From Cordilura impudica (taxonomy: Eukaryota > Arthropoda > Insecta > Diptera > Scathophagidae): a stretch of 64,000 nucleotides of DNA. A program made the position numbers and the translations under genes. The notes under the pieces were generated by a model. The model ran no database searches and was not told the DNA's origin. It saw only the letters and a list, made by a program, of their open reading frames with translations. Numbering within the stretch: the first letter of the stretch is position 1; each line of letters begins with the position of its first letter. Shown in pieces: positions 47,801 through 59,308 of this stretch. The stretch covers positions 133,116,319 through 133,180,318 of the forward strand of contig OY821520.1 of assembly GCA_963682025.1 (NCBI GenBank). The letters are read 5' to 3'.

Positions 47801-47846
47801 GTGATTTTTCTTAAAAAAGTACTTTTTCTAAAAAGTACCCTTTCTA
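44806..47846. repeat. Degenerate minisatellite, ~18-bp unit TTTTCTTAAAAAAGTACC
   Basis: From 45604 to 47846 the sequence is an almost unbroken run of TTTTCTTAAAAA-GTAC variants with 16-20 bp spacing. One or two units (TTTTCTTAAAAAAGTAAATT) also lie left of the HF-A element at 44828, so that element was inserted near the left edge of the array. Units are heavily mutated. The frames at 45735-45938 and 46591-46893 (Lys/Phe-rich) are translations of the array. Confidence 0.85.
44828..45603 (+). mobile_element. HF-A hairpin-ended element, copy 6
   Basis: Starts ATACCCTATACCACTATG and ends TAGTCGATCTAGACCGACAA then CTTACTTGTT. The CCGT tract has about nine units (44966-45001). Minisatellite units flank it on both sides. 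Confidence 0.85.
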
Positions 47847-48866
47847 GTATGAGTCGATAGTAAAATATACATATAGGAATATTTACTTCAATAAAATCTA
47901 CAGATATTTACATTTCTAAGTTTAAAAATTTCCTATCAATAGCTTTGTTGTAATGTAGGGTGGAAATATTAAAGAAAACAAGGTCGTAAATTAAATTATT
48001 TTCTTAAAAACTTACTGCTTAGCTTTCTATATTCAAAACTAATTTTTCATTTCAATATAATTTCCAATAGCAAATGGTAACAGTGAATAAATTTACTTCG
48101 AAAATGCAAACTATATTTCAATTACCATACGTACAAGTAATGCAAATAACAATGTCATTGTTAAATTCGAATGTCAGACTTGAAAAAACTTTTGAGTAAA
48201 AAAATTATATTAAATAATTCTAGGAAGAAATTTTTCTTTTTTTTTGGGAAAAACATAAGAGTTATACTTATAAACTGAAACGAAATAGGACTTTAAATAA
48301 CATGTAATATAAGTAAAATCAAATCCATTCCTACTAATTGTAAAAACCGTGCCTGAACTAAAGGAGAAAAGTTGACTTCAATAAAACAGGTGTAGAAGAT
48401 CAGAAAATATTTGTGAAATTTTGAAGTTAATTACTACTTACCTTAAGTATTTTTATTCTAAAATGTCTCGTCTTGAAATTTTTGGACTCGTATTTACTTT
48501 GTTTTGATTTGCTTAGATATGTATAAATGTGTTTTCATAATCTGTTTTATTAAAGCTAAAATTCTCTTGATTCAAATTTAAAATAAACAAACATATTTGA
48601 AATTTCTCATTACTCATACGTATAAGAATTTGGAACTGAGTGGATTAAATTAATTCATGTATCATTTTATTCACACCTTGTTTCGCTAAAACACAAAACA
48701 TTTAACAAATACTTTTATTTAATTTAATATTTCCACATACGTATGCTTGAAGGCGTGTTTTGCAAAAATTAAATCATTTGAGTTTTTTTTTTTTATTCAC
48801 AAACGAAATGTTTAACGCAATTGATTTTAATGTTTTCACTTAATTGCTTTACATGTGAGCTTCCAT
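47847..48866. other. AT-rich spacer
   Basis: Nothing recognised. Confidence 0.4.
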
Positions 48867-49203
48867 TAGGGTTACCATGTTTTACAAAAAGCGAGACAAA
48901 TATACAAATTACATTTAACAAGGTATAGTTCGATTCTATTCGAGATATCGCACTTCTTAAGTGAAATTAAATTTGGTCAGCATTTTGGATATTTTAACTG
49001 ATTTTGACGGCTTTTACTAGGAAGAAAATGAGTCTTTATCAAATTCTTTCATATCTTTCCATTTAGAAAAACAGTTCTGTTTTGTTTACTACTTTTTGCT
49101 ATTAAGTTGTTATCTTTAGTTTTTATTCTTTCGCATTATAAAAAAAAATGTTAAACAACTTTAAAAAATTATCTCAATTTTATTTTCCCATCTGGCAACC
49201 CTG
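48867..49203. mobile_element. Possible hAT-like MITE, ~337 bp
   Basis: The left end TAGGGTTACCA and the reverse complement of the right end CAGGGTTGCCA match at 9 of 11 positions. The (C/T)AGGGTTGCCA start is often seen in hAT-group MITEs. The flanks GCTTCCAT and ACTCCATA are only partly alike, so an 8-bp target duplication is not established. Confidence 0.35.
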
Positions 49204-50344
49204 ACTCCATACACATAGGTGTCATTTATTTAAAAAACCATAAATATAAAAAATGTTGAATTAATTGAATTACATTTACTACAACAAACAGTTTTGGAAA
49301 TAGAAAAAAAAACAATATTAAATTTCAGCTTGCGCCATTGTTCACAAATGATAAATCGACCTCCTCTATAGAGTTGTTTATATCAAATGAGTCATTCCGT
49401 ATCCAGGTGTTAATTAAGATGTATTTGGTTTCATAAAGTAAAACTTAATGAACTGGAGTTAAAGGAGTAAATTATTTGTATTCGAGGGTATGTACACAAT
49501 TATTTGTGAGAATTTTTTTTTTTTTTAATTTACTACTTTTTGAAAGAAAATTCAAAAACTTATTAAAAAAAAAAAAATGTGAATGATTAAAATCAATAAG
49601 TGAAAAATGTTTTATGGCAGAGATATGTGGAAGTGAAAACTTTTCTTTTACTTGGGATATACGAAAATGTTACTAATGCAGAAGACATAAAAACGGTTTT
49701 TCGTGTTTCCGACAATTTTATAATGCTAAAACTAAAAAAAAAAATATTTTTTTCGAACCGAGAACTTCGAAAAAATTAATCCAGTTCATGAAAAATTTAA
49801 TTCATATATAACTACATTTATTTAAACATAATGTCAAACAAATATCTAAGTATTCATTTATATGTTTATTTCTCAAACCTTTAATCGAATGGTTACTTGA
49901 ATGTATGTTTTCATATTTCATTAATTAAAATCAATTATATACAAAAATAATTATCGAATAATTTTCTTTATTTTTTTTAATGTTTTCGTCTTATGCTGCT
50001 CTTTTGACTCATAGAGAATACGTATTGTATTTGTTAACTCGAATGAACCATCACAATATCCATGAGCTTAACGATTAAACAGACTTAACATAACGAATAT
50101 TTTATGGTAACTTGGTGTATGAATTAAATTTTTAAATATAAATAATATATCTAAAATTTCTGTAGACCAACAATTAATTGTTTATCTTTCAGTAAAATAA
50201 TTACCAACAAAATCTTGATTAATCATGGGCAAATGAATTCAATACTAATAAAAGTTTTAAACCTTTAAATTAAATCGTATTAACTTTTCAAAAGTATGAA
50301 AAATTAAAAAAAAAATTGATTCAAGCTTAAAAAGCAAATTAAGG
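49204..50344. other. AT-rich spacer
   Basis: Nothing recognised. Confidence 0.4.
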
Positions 50345-51290
50345 AATAGAAGATATCAAGCTCTGCTTTAAACACCTTTTCTGGTCTGGCATGATGGCCT
50401 GATCTATAAGCTGATAAAGTTTAATTTCCCAGTGGAATTAATCAAAATAATCCAAAGTTTCCTTTCAGAACGCTCTTTCAATGTATATATTGGTTCAAAA
50501 AACTCATCTCAGATTGAAGTACCAGCTGGGGATCGTGTCTCTCCCCAGTATTATATATTTTCACTGCAGATTTTCCAGTTCTAGATGCTGATGATACCGC
50601 TATTCTTAGCTCTAAAATATTGGCGATTGATGTATTATCCAGTTTACAGACTGCACTCACTGTAGTTCATTCATATGTTATGAAGTGGAAAATACTAATA
50701 AACACACAAAAGACACAAACCATTTATTTCTCAAGAAGAAGGAAAAACTGTTTCTTACCTCAACAGTCCACTACCTTCAATAACAGCGAAATCCAGACAA
50801 AGTCAAATATCTGGGAGTGATATTAGAACCAAAATTTAAAATTAAAAGATCATATCCCATATATTACAAACAAATTAAATAATGCAACCAGATTATTGTA
50901 CCCTCTTAAAAATAGAAACTCCAAACTTAACATCGAAAACAAAAGATTAATATCTAAATCACTATTTCACGCCATAATGTGTTATGCTGTACCAGTTTGG
51001 TCTACTACTGCACAGTGCCATATCAAAAAATTGCAGATCGCCCAAAACAAACTACTACTACCTTGGCATTATTATACTCAACGCTTGCACTCCTTAGCCA
51101 ACGTTGAGCTCATAAATAGCAAAATAAATAGACTCACATTAAACTTCTACTCGAGATGTCTTAACTCGAAAATTCCTCATATCATTGAGATAGACTCTTC
51201 GTAATATATTTGTATAAAACCAAAAATCCCAAAAAAAAAAAAAAAAATATATTAAAAAAAAAAAACAAATAATAATTAAAAACGAAAAAA
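50345..51290 (+). pseudogene. LINE-D: jockey-like LINE, RT end and C-terminus
   Basis: 5'-truncated jockey-clade LINE in the plus orientation. It is readable from KFNFPVELIKIIQSFLSERS (~50420), IEVPAGDRVSP (decayed 'VPQGSVLSP'), then LDADDTAILSS, where the catalytic YADD has lost its Tyr context through a small deletion. From 50896 a 102-codon frame gives LFHAIMCYAVPVWSTTAQCH, KLQIAQNKLLLPW and LANVELINSKINRL. An A-rich tail follows (51229-51290). Its 3' end abuts the 3' end of LINE-A, which runs the other way. Confidence 0.75.
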
Positions 51291-51309
51291 ATATATATAA
51301 ATAAGTTAT

Positions 51310-52056
51310 AAGTTATATTTATTGAGCCTTTTTTAATACAATAATAGAAACTTAAACATAAAAATACCAAGAGAGTAAATAACTTAAGACTATAAAGTAT
51401 TATCTTAATTACAACAAATTTGAACAGCACCATGCTTAATCGATGAAATAATTACAATTTTAATGAAAAGTAAGTGTGAGTAAAATGCTCTTGCTCCCGG
51501 AGCTAACATATCTGGAGAGTGGATCTCTTAAAATAATCTTAAAACTATGACTTAAAAATAAACTAAAAACTAAAAGAAAATAACACAAATCACAACAAAA
51601 TAATAAATGATAATAAAAATGTACTATCCCCTTTGAGCACCTGGTGTACTTTTGATATAAAAATTAGCGGATAAATTTGTATTCAAATCAAAATTTGGAG
51701 GAAGTTCATTAATATAGCCAATAGGTGATAGGTAGTTTGTATTTGACCAACTAAAATTTCTTTGTTCAATAAAAATGTTTTTAATAAATTTGTTTTCATG
51801 ATTTGATAATCTTGAAATGAATTTTCTTAAAATATCACATATAAATAAAAATGGTAGAGTATTGCTTAAAAATTGATTCTAAGTTTTTACCAATACAACA
51901 TCTTATAATTTTCCGTCCAAAAATTTCCATTTCCTTTATGACCGTTGGTGAAATATTGAACCAAATAGGAAAACCGTATAAGAAAACTGGTCTAATACTT
52001 GTGTTATATAATAAGAGCTTAGTTTTCATTGGTAAACTCTTATTAAACAAAATTTT
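51310..52056 (-). pseudogene. LINE-A segment 3: ORF2 C-terminus and 3' UTR
   Basis: On the minus strand it continues the frame interrupted at 53982: LFNKSLPMKTKLLLYNTSIR, PVFLYGFPIW, EIFGRKIIRCCIGK, and after a frameshift ENKFIKNIFIEQRNFSWSN and IGYINELPPNFDLN before a stop near 51640. The 3' UTR runs to ~51310 and ends AATAAATATAACTTATAAC, like the short terminal repeats of I-type LINEs. AATTTT at 52051-52056 is repeated at 53982-53987 and is the target duplication of LINE-B. Confidence 0.8.
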
Positions 52057-53981
52057 TTAAAATGCACCCATAATAGAAGTGCAAAAACTGAATATTTTTC
52101 GAGTCGTTTTAGTGCCGCAGTTGACTGTAGAAAGACTTGGAAACAAATTCGTGAAATTGGAATTGTTAGTGTAGACAAGACAAATAGCTGCCAAGTCGAT
52201 GCTGATGCACTAAATAACTCATTTACTGATATACCTGTGATACCAATCAATAAAATCTTTTACAACTTTTCATGCTTGAATACAAGCTATGCCTCAAACA
52301 ATGTTAATAATTTTGAATTCTCTTGCGTTAGCCAATCTGATGTCTTTTCAAGTTTTTCGTCTATGAAATCTAACGCAGTGGGCTGTGATAATATGCATCC
52401 TAAGTTTATAAAAATATTACTGCCATTAGTCTTACCTTATGTGACGTACTTATTTAACACTATCATTATGTCCAGTACTTTTCCATCTAAATGGAAACAT
52501 GCAAGAATAGTTCCACTACCGAAAGCAAATACGGCGTTCAGACCCATAGCTATTTTATGTTATCTATCAAAAGTGCTAGAAAAACTTTTGCACCTGCAAA
52601 TGAGCTTATATATCAAAGAAAACAATTTGTTAACTGATGCACAGTCAGGATTTCGTTCAAACCATAGTTGCGTATCTGCTTTGTTGGATGTCTCCGAAAA
52701 CATACGCAGTGAACTAGATAACGGTAATTTAAATTTTTTGGTGCTTCTTGACCATTCGAAGGCCTTTGATACGGTTGACCATAGAACACTTTGCATGAAA
52801 TTTATGCACTTTTTTAAGTTTTCTGATGCCTCAACGAGGCTTCTTTCTTCTTACCTAACAAATCGTTGGCAATCTGTTAATGTGAATAACGCATGGTCTA
52901 ATCCTTTGAGACTCGTCAGAGGAGTGCCTCAAGGGTCAATCCTAGGACCCTTGCTTTTTTCAATTTATGCAAATGATCTACCAAAACAGCTTTCACATTG
53001 CAAAGTTCACATGTATGCAGATGATGTTCAATTATATCTAAGTAGCCCAATGCAATCTGTTGCCGCTAATATAGCTAGGCTAAACGATGATTTACAAAGG
53101 ATTTTTCTCTGGGCAACAGCAAATGGACTTTGTCTTAATCCAAATATGACAAATTGGTTGATAATTCGTAAAAGAACAATCGATCCTACCATAAGTGATG
53201 ATATTTTAATAAATGGGGAAAAAATTTCAATTGTAAATTCTGCCAAGAACCTTGGGTTGATTTTTAACAGCAATTTAACATGGACAAATCATGTAAACCT
53301 ACTAGCCGGACAAACTTACAATAAGTTAAGGACGCTTTGGTCATCACAATATTTCACCCCTTTACGAATAAGAATTCTACTCGCTAAGACATATCTAATT
53401 CCAAGTTTAATTTATGGATGTGAGCTTTTTGCAAGCTGAGATTCTACCAGCAAGAGAAGACTTAACGTTATATTTAACAATATTATTAGATATGTGTATG
53501 GATTAAGAAAGTACTCTCAAGTCTCCCACATATCAACAAATCTTTATGACGTCTCGTTCGATAGCCTTCTTAAGATTCGTGTACTTCGTTATCTACACAA
53601 AATTATCTATACACAAACCCCACTATACCTTTTCGAAAAAATTCGGTTTGCCAGATCGCAAAGAGGAAAAAACATTATTATTCCATTTCACCGTTGCCTT
53701 GCATCTGAATGGCAGTTTTACTTATATGGTTCACGTCTTTGGAATATTCTTCCACATACCCAACAACTTAATAGCAACGCAAATGGTTTTAAGCAGTTTT
53801 TATTTAAATTTTTTGAACAAGCTTAAATGTAATTTACTATATATGTTTTTTTTTTTTTTTAAATTGTTCTACTATATGTTTGCCTTAATGTAATTCTTGG
53901 ATATTGAATTCCTGTACTTTAAATATAAGATTAAATCTTGTTGTACAGGAAATGGAAAATAAATAAATAAATAAAATAAAT
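52057..53981 (+). mobile_element. LINE-B: jockey-like LINE inserted in LINE-A
   Basis: 5'-truncated LINE of 1,925 bp, flanked by the 6-bp direct repeat AATTTT (52051-52056 and 53982-53987). Its 3' UTR includes TTGTACAGGAAATGG and ends in AATAAATAAATAAATAAAA-type repeats. Same family as LINE-C (17527-20003) but far better preserved, suggesting recent insertion. It interrupts LINE-A between the codons for SYKI and LFNKS. Confidence 0.9.
52060..53826 (+). pseudogene. LINE-B ORF2 (RT and C-terminus), one stop codon
   Basis: One reading frame is open from 52060 to 53826 (589 codons) except for a single TGA at 53437-53439. In order: linker (AVDCRKTWKQIREIGIV), RT entry (FPSKWKHARIVPLPKAN; FRPIAILCYLSKVLEKLL), SGFRSNHSCVSALLDVSE, LLDHSKAFDTVDH (the first catalytic Asp region), VRGVPQGSILGPLLFSIYAN, the catalytic MYADDVQLYLSS, and LGLIFNSNLTW. 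After the RT come LLAKTYLIPSLIYGCELFAS-stop-DSTSKRRLNV and a conserved tail to FKFFEQA. LINE-C has Cys-Asp-Ser at the stop, so the TGA replaces a Cys codon. All RT motifs look intact. The endonuclease is missing because of 5' truncation, so it cannot mobilise itself. Confidence 0.9.
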
Positions 53982-54485
53982 AATTTTGTAAGATTTCTTT
54001 AGAGCTATTCTGGCATGTTTGTTAAATTTTAGAAGATTGTTAATATTGATTCCTAAATATTTGATATTTTCTTTGAAGGGACTTTCATAACCACAAAGAA
54101 AAAGTTTTAGCGTTTTACTTTCTGGCACAACAAAATTTATACATTTTCCTGAAGCATTGCGTAAACAAATTGCTTCACATTTAGATGTATTCAGTTTAAT
54201 CCCCCAATTATCATAAAAAATTTTAACTTTTTCAAGGTGACTTGAAACCTGTCTTAAGGCAACAAGTGGGGATTCATGATGTGAATATAAAAGAGAGTCA
54301 TCAGCATACAATAGACCAATTGAATTTGTAAAATTATGAGAAAAATCGTACATAAATATATTATATAAATGTGGAGCTAAAATTGAACCCTGTGGAACGC
54401 CACAGGTAACATTTCCAAAATCTGGTAACCATCATTAAATTGTACGCAAAAGGTCCTATCAGAAAAAAACTTTTAATTAATTTAA
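53982..54485 (-). pseudogene. LINE-A segment 2: RT core
   Basis: On the minus strand, starting just inside the piggyBac TTAA: KLIKSF, DRTFCVQFNDG, CGVPQGSILAPHLYNIF, MYDFSHNFTN, the catalytic LLYADDSLLYSHHES, WGIKLNTSKCEAICLRNASG and ENIKYLGININNLLKFNKH, ending ALKKSYKI at the LINE-B insertion. Two small frameshifts lie between 54353 and 54470. It fills exactly the gap between segment 1 (57128 onward) and segment 3 (51310-52056). Confidence 0.85.
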
Positions 54486-57127
54486 CCCTACGATTCATAA
54501 CCGGGTACCCGTGTACCTTTTTTGATTTTAAAGTGCTGCTGTGCCTATAATTTTTGAGATATGGACATAAAACTCCGAATCATGAGAGATTTTGGCTAAA
54601 CTAAGATTTAAATACGAAAAAATTCAAAATATTTTCAATATTTTCTTTAAAAAATGATTTTAAATGTTTTACCCCCATAAACACACAACCGGGTCCCCGG
54701 GTACCCTAATGCAATTCCTATGTAAATGCCTGACATGTAAATGAAAAACGTTTTTTTGTATTGTTTTTATTGGAAATAAATGTCTTTTTTATTTATTTTA
54801 TCATATTTTATATATATTATATTATAATTCATCCGAATCACTATCGTTGTTATTGTGGCAATTGTAGCATTTAGTAATTGTTATGGCGTGCTCATCGCAT
54901 ATCGGCGTGCTACATATGCTGCAATTTTTTCTAGTTTTTCTTCTGCGCTTATTTGGAAGAAGGTTGCACATGTAGCACACGCCCGTATGTACTTTTCTGC
55001 CCCTTTGTCGTGCTGACGGAGATGTTGACGGACCTGCAGCACAAAGCACACTCTCCAACGGCCTTCCGATGATGCTTTAAATTGCATTTTTTGTTGAAAA
55101 TTGGCGCACGCTTTGCACATTTGAAATTCTATTTTCTATAACAGGAATGCACAGGTTTTCTGCCAGTTGACGCAGGAAATTCTTCCTGTGCGTCGTGGTG
55201 TATCGTGCAGTTGGATTATTTCCATAATATATGATGTGTGATGCAAATGCGCTCACATCAATGATGTTATAGAAAAATGCCATCGGCCATCTTCTTGTTT
55301 GTCGCTGGGTCGTGTATTCTTGGAGCGTTTGGTCCATTACGTCCACCCCACCTTTTGTTTGGTTATAAAAATTTATAATTTCTGGTTTCCCATTCTCGTC
55401 AATTTGTGCATCATCATGCATACTAGAAAGAAGGATGACCGAGTTGGACTTCCGCTGCTTATATGAGAGCAGTGTTACGTTGTCGTAGAAGCCAAATAAA
55501 CTTGAACCAACGTCTTTTTTTTTTGTCTTCTTTCATCTCCGCAGGGATGTAAGCTTTGTTGCGGCGGAGTGTACCCACAATGCTGAGCTTTTCTACTTTT
55601 AGTTGCCTGGCCAACGGCAGCGTCGTAAAAAAATTATCCATTGTTATATTTCGTCCGCTACCGTAGTATGGCCCAACTAAATCTCTCACCACTCTTTCGC
55701 CAACACCAACTTCACGACCAGTTTCTTGTTTGCCAGTATATATTTGGCCATGAAGTGGATATGAGTTTTTGGCATCGCAAATCCACCATACTTTTATGCC
55801 ATATTTTGCTGGCTTCGAGGGTATATATTGGGTGAATTTGGTTCTACCACGGTATGGATATAATTGTTCATCAATGGTCAAATATTCTGATGGCACATAA
55901 TATCTGGCAAGATTTGCATTGAGCATTATCCAAGTATCGCGAATTGGTGCCGCTTTGTCTTGACGCTGCCGCTCTACCCGTGTTCTGGGGTCGTCAAACC
56001 GCATAAAACGCAGCAAATCGAAAAACCTGTTTATTCCCATGGTGGCGCGGAATATTGGGTGAGCCTGTGACGTCCACAAATCTCTTGTGTTTTTGTCATT
56101 AGAATGATTTGTGCCAGCCATCAAAATCATTCCAATGAACGCATAAATTTCGTTGATTGTCGTGTCTTTCCACTTCAACTGACGTCTATTGGGATTCGCT
56201 TCATTGTACGCAATATATGTGGCATGCGCTTTTCTATTTGTGTGGCGCACTATTATATCTACCATTTCCACTGTGAGGTATGATTTGAAACACTGCAAAG
56301 GCGTCATATTTTCAGTAATCCGCGCTGGACCACAGCGGTCTCTGAATATATTGTGGCTTCTCACTTGTTGGCAACTACGTGGTGTTCGCTGCCATTGTGT
56401 GCCGTCACGTGCAGTCATGTAGTCTGCTGGGTTTGTTGTTGGTGCATCTTCTTGCATATCATCATCTTCACTTTCATCATCAAAGAAAATTTCCTCTGGT
56501 GCGTCAATAGAAGCTGCAATTTCGTTTGCGTTGTCAACATTCAAATCTTCATTCTCTGATTCCGAAACTTCGCCAGTATAGGACACATTTCCTTCATTTT
56601 GGTCTTCCACAGGGTCCACTTCAAGGTCCTCATCTTGAGTCGCTTCCTCAAATAAACGTTGAATATATGTGCTTCTTGCTTCATCACTCAAATTCCAGTA
56701 TTCCCCTGTAGACAAATATCGGTCGTTGCGGCTCATTTTTCACCAACTTCACTGTTCAAATATTCAACACAGACTGGCGAAGCAAATAAAATATTTCAAT
56801 TTTACGACACAAATGAACATCTGCTATCTAATTCAAAAGCAATTAAGCAAGTAGGTACCGAAAATAAGCAAAATAAGCAAATAAACAACCCTTACATAAA
56901 ACCAGTTTCTGCCTACTTGTGTCGCTTTAGGTACTTATATACGAACAGAAACCAGTTTTTTTTCCAAATATCAAATTTGTACAGTTGAGAACGCAAAATA
57001 TAATCAACAACAAAAATATTTACAGGAAAATATTATTTTATTTCAATAAACGCAAAACAACCTACTTCGGGTACCCGGGTACCTGGTTATGAAATTAAAG
57101 GAGTTTTGCTGGTTATGAATCGTACGG
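54486..57127 (-). mobile_element. piggyBac-like element, 2,642 bp, inserted in LINE-A
   Basis: Flanked by TTAA on both sides (54482-54485 and 57128-57131). The terminal inverted repeats CCCTACGATTCATAACC (left) and CCGTACGATTCATAACC (right, reverse complement) differ at one of 17 positions. Subterminal GGTACCCGGGTACC-type palindromes are present near both ends (54502-54517, 54689-54706, 57068-57081). Removing the element and one TTAA rejoins the RT frame of LINE-A (GFNPFII then KLIKSF), which proves the insertion. The clean ends suggest it is fairly young. Confidence 0.95.
54822..56736 (-). pseudogene. piggyBac-like transposase, two frameshifts
   Basis: DDD transposase that excises and inserts at TTAA. 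The 425-codon N-terminal frame starts MSRNDRYLST, has an acidic region (residues ~35-100), then the core: LTIDEQLYPYRGRTKF with Asp289 and ITMDNFFTTLPLA with Asp367. These are 78 residues apart, as between the first two catalytic Asp of the cabbage looper piggyBac. A frameshift in a run of ten T (55515-55524) separates it from a 114-codon frame (55077-55421) with NQTKGGVDVMDQ, the third catalytic Asp. A second break near 55060-55077 separates the C-terminal cysteine-rich domain (CYMCNLLP, KNCSICSTPICDEH, KCYNC). All three catalytic residues survive, and apart from the two breaks the protein looks complete. The first break could also be an error in a homopolymer. Confidence 0.9.
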
Positions 57128-57131
57128 TTAA

Positions 57132-59047
57132 TAATAAAAGGATTAAACCCTATTTCAATCATTTTATGAAGTATACCATTGTGAAAAGCATGATCAAATG
57201 CCTTTTCGACATCTAAAGAAATTGCAACAGTGCAAAATCGTTTACGAAGATTACAAACGACATCATTTTGAAATTTTATTAAAGCGTCAGTTGTTGAATG
57301 TCTATTCTTAAAACCAAATTGTAAATCTGGAATGTAATTTCCAATAATTCCTATGTCCATTTTCTCTCGAATTGTTCTCTCAAAAAGTTCTCCCAAATTT
57401 GAAAGCAATGAAATAGGTCGAAAATTGTTTATATCGGTTAAGTTTGGTTTCTTTTTTAATGGTATTACTTTCGAAATTTTCCAAGCACCGGGAAAATATG
57501 AATTGTTTAAACAATTATTAAAAATAATGGTTAGAAATTCAAATGCTTTTAATGGAAGTTTCTTTAAAATGAAATTGGAAATTTTGTCTAAGCCCAAAGA
57601 TTTTTTTAATTAAATTTTTCGAATGAACTGCTAGTTCTTCTAAAGTAACAAGACTTATGTGACTTTGTGAATTTCTGGCAGAAAAATTTTCGTTAACGAA
57701 AAATATTGAAAATTTGCAGTTCTGGAAATAGTATTATTAATATTTACTTCAATTTTTGAAATATCTCTATTAGGAAATGGACTATTATAAATATTTAAAA
57801 AATGATTTTTCAATTTTTCCAATTTCAAAGTTTCATTTTCTATTAATATTCCATCAACAGATAAATGTTTAAAAGTTTGATACTTTTTATAACCTATTAA
57901 ATTATAAATCTTTTTATGAGCTGTTGGGCCAGGTTTTATTTTTTCAAGATGATCCTTAAAAATTTCTGATTGTTCAAGTTCTACTTGTCTTTTAAGAATA
58001 ATATTCAGCAGCAGTATTTGTATTTAAAAGTAATAAATAATTTGAATCGAAACGATTTAAAGTCCTATGGTAAATTTTCTTTAGATTTCTTTGCCAGTCA
58101 TATTTAATTTTAAACAAAGTCTTAATTCTATCAGAAACTATGAATCTTCGATTCCTCAATTCAATTTTTTCCAAATGTTCATTAGCAATCAAGTACAGAG
58201 TTGTTGTAAATTGCTGAATGTACTGATTAATTTCTAAATTTGAAAGATTTCTAATTGATGTCGGGTAGTTTTGTAATGTACTTTGACTTACATAATTTTT
58301 AAAAGAATTCCAATTTGCATTTTTAAAACTAATAAAAGAAGGTTGTGTATTTAAAATAAACTCAACGATTCGAAGTTTGATTTGAAGATGAATAGGAAAA
58401 TGATCAGAAAATGATGGTAGTGTAGAAATTTTGAAATTTTGATTTGATTTTGATTTGATACTCACTAAGAAATGGTCAAGAAATGAAGACCCATTTGGAT
58501 ATGACGGACTATAACTAGAAATACGTTTGAAAAATATTGAGTTACATTGTAAAAAATTAAAAAATATATTTCCGTTTGCATTAGCTATAGAATCACCCCA
58601 AGAAGTATGTTTTGCATTGAAATCACCTCCAATAAAAGTATTATAAAAATTTTGTGAGAAATTCTATAAATATGACAGACCATCATTTAACTGTGTCGCG
58701 TTACAGTTACAAGGGATATATAATTACCCTTGTAATTATTTTTTTATTGAACCATCAGTTAAAACTTCTATAGTAATGAAAACATTTGGAAACCCTAAAC
58801 TTGAAATATTAACTACAGAATATTTAAAAGAATTTCTTAAAACAATAGCAACTCCTTATGAGCTTTGATCTTTTATAAAGGTATAATTCTCAAATTTAAC
58901 TTTATGACTAGCTCTCAAATGTGTTTCTTGGATGAACGCAATATCTATCTTATTAAATTTTAGAATACTTACTAGATCTATTCTACGACTTACTTCGATT
59001 AAAGATCTAACATTAAATTTCAATAACTTTAAAGCATTATGGGTCAT
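57132..59047 (-). pseudogene. LINE-A ORF2, endonuclease and RT entry
   Basis: Starts MTHNALKLLKFNVRSL at 59047, then NKIDIAFIQETHLRAS, the catalytic Glu block of the APE-type endonuclease. After a frameshift come FIGGDFNAKHTSWGD (~58610) and PSFSDHFPIHLQ (the SDH box, ~58400). A linker frame (57992-58465) follows, with a decayed stretch from 57990 to 57600. The RT begins with GLDKISNFILKKLP, WKISKVIPLKKKPN, FRPISLLSNLGELFERTI, FGFKNRHSTTDALIKF and ISLDVEKAFDHAFHNGI, the first catalytic Asp block. It stops at GFNPFII, where piggyBac is inserted. The endonuclease Glu and SDH boxes and the first RT Asp are readable, but the frames are broken. Confidence 0.85.
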
Positions 59048-59308
59048 AAGTCTTATATACTTCAGCCAAGAGATCCCGACATTGCTTTACGGCATCTTCT
59101 TTTGAAAGTTTCTTGTAATTTTTAACAAATTTGCCTATTTTCTCATCTAAAGAGAGGGCTTCAGGTTGGAGAGAACTATTGCAATTTTTAAGAATTCTGC
59201 AATTAAAGGTGGTTTTAAATTAGGACGATAAGTTGGAAATAAATTATTTTCAAAAAAGACTAGCAAATGATTTCCCCTTATGTACAAAATTATTATTATT
59301 TAAAGATA

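Noticed and set aside
44806..47846. CRISPR-like array
   Set aside because: Units are continuous and degenerate with no conserved repeat/unique spacer alternation, and the DNA is eukaryotic.
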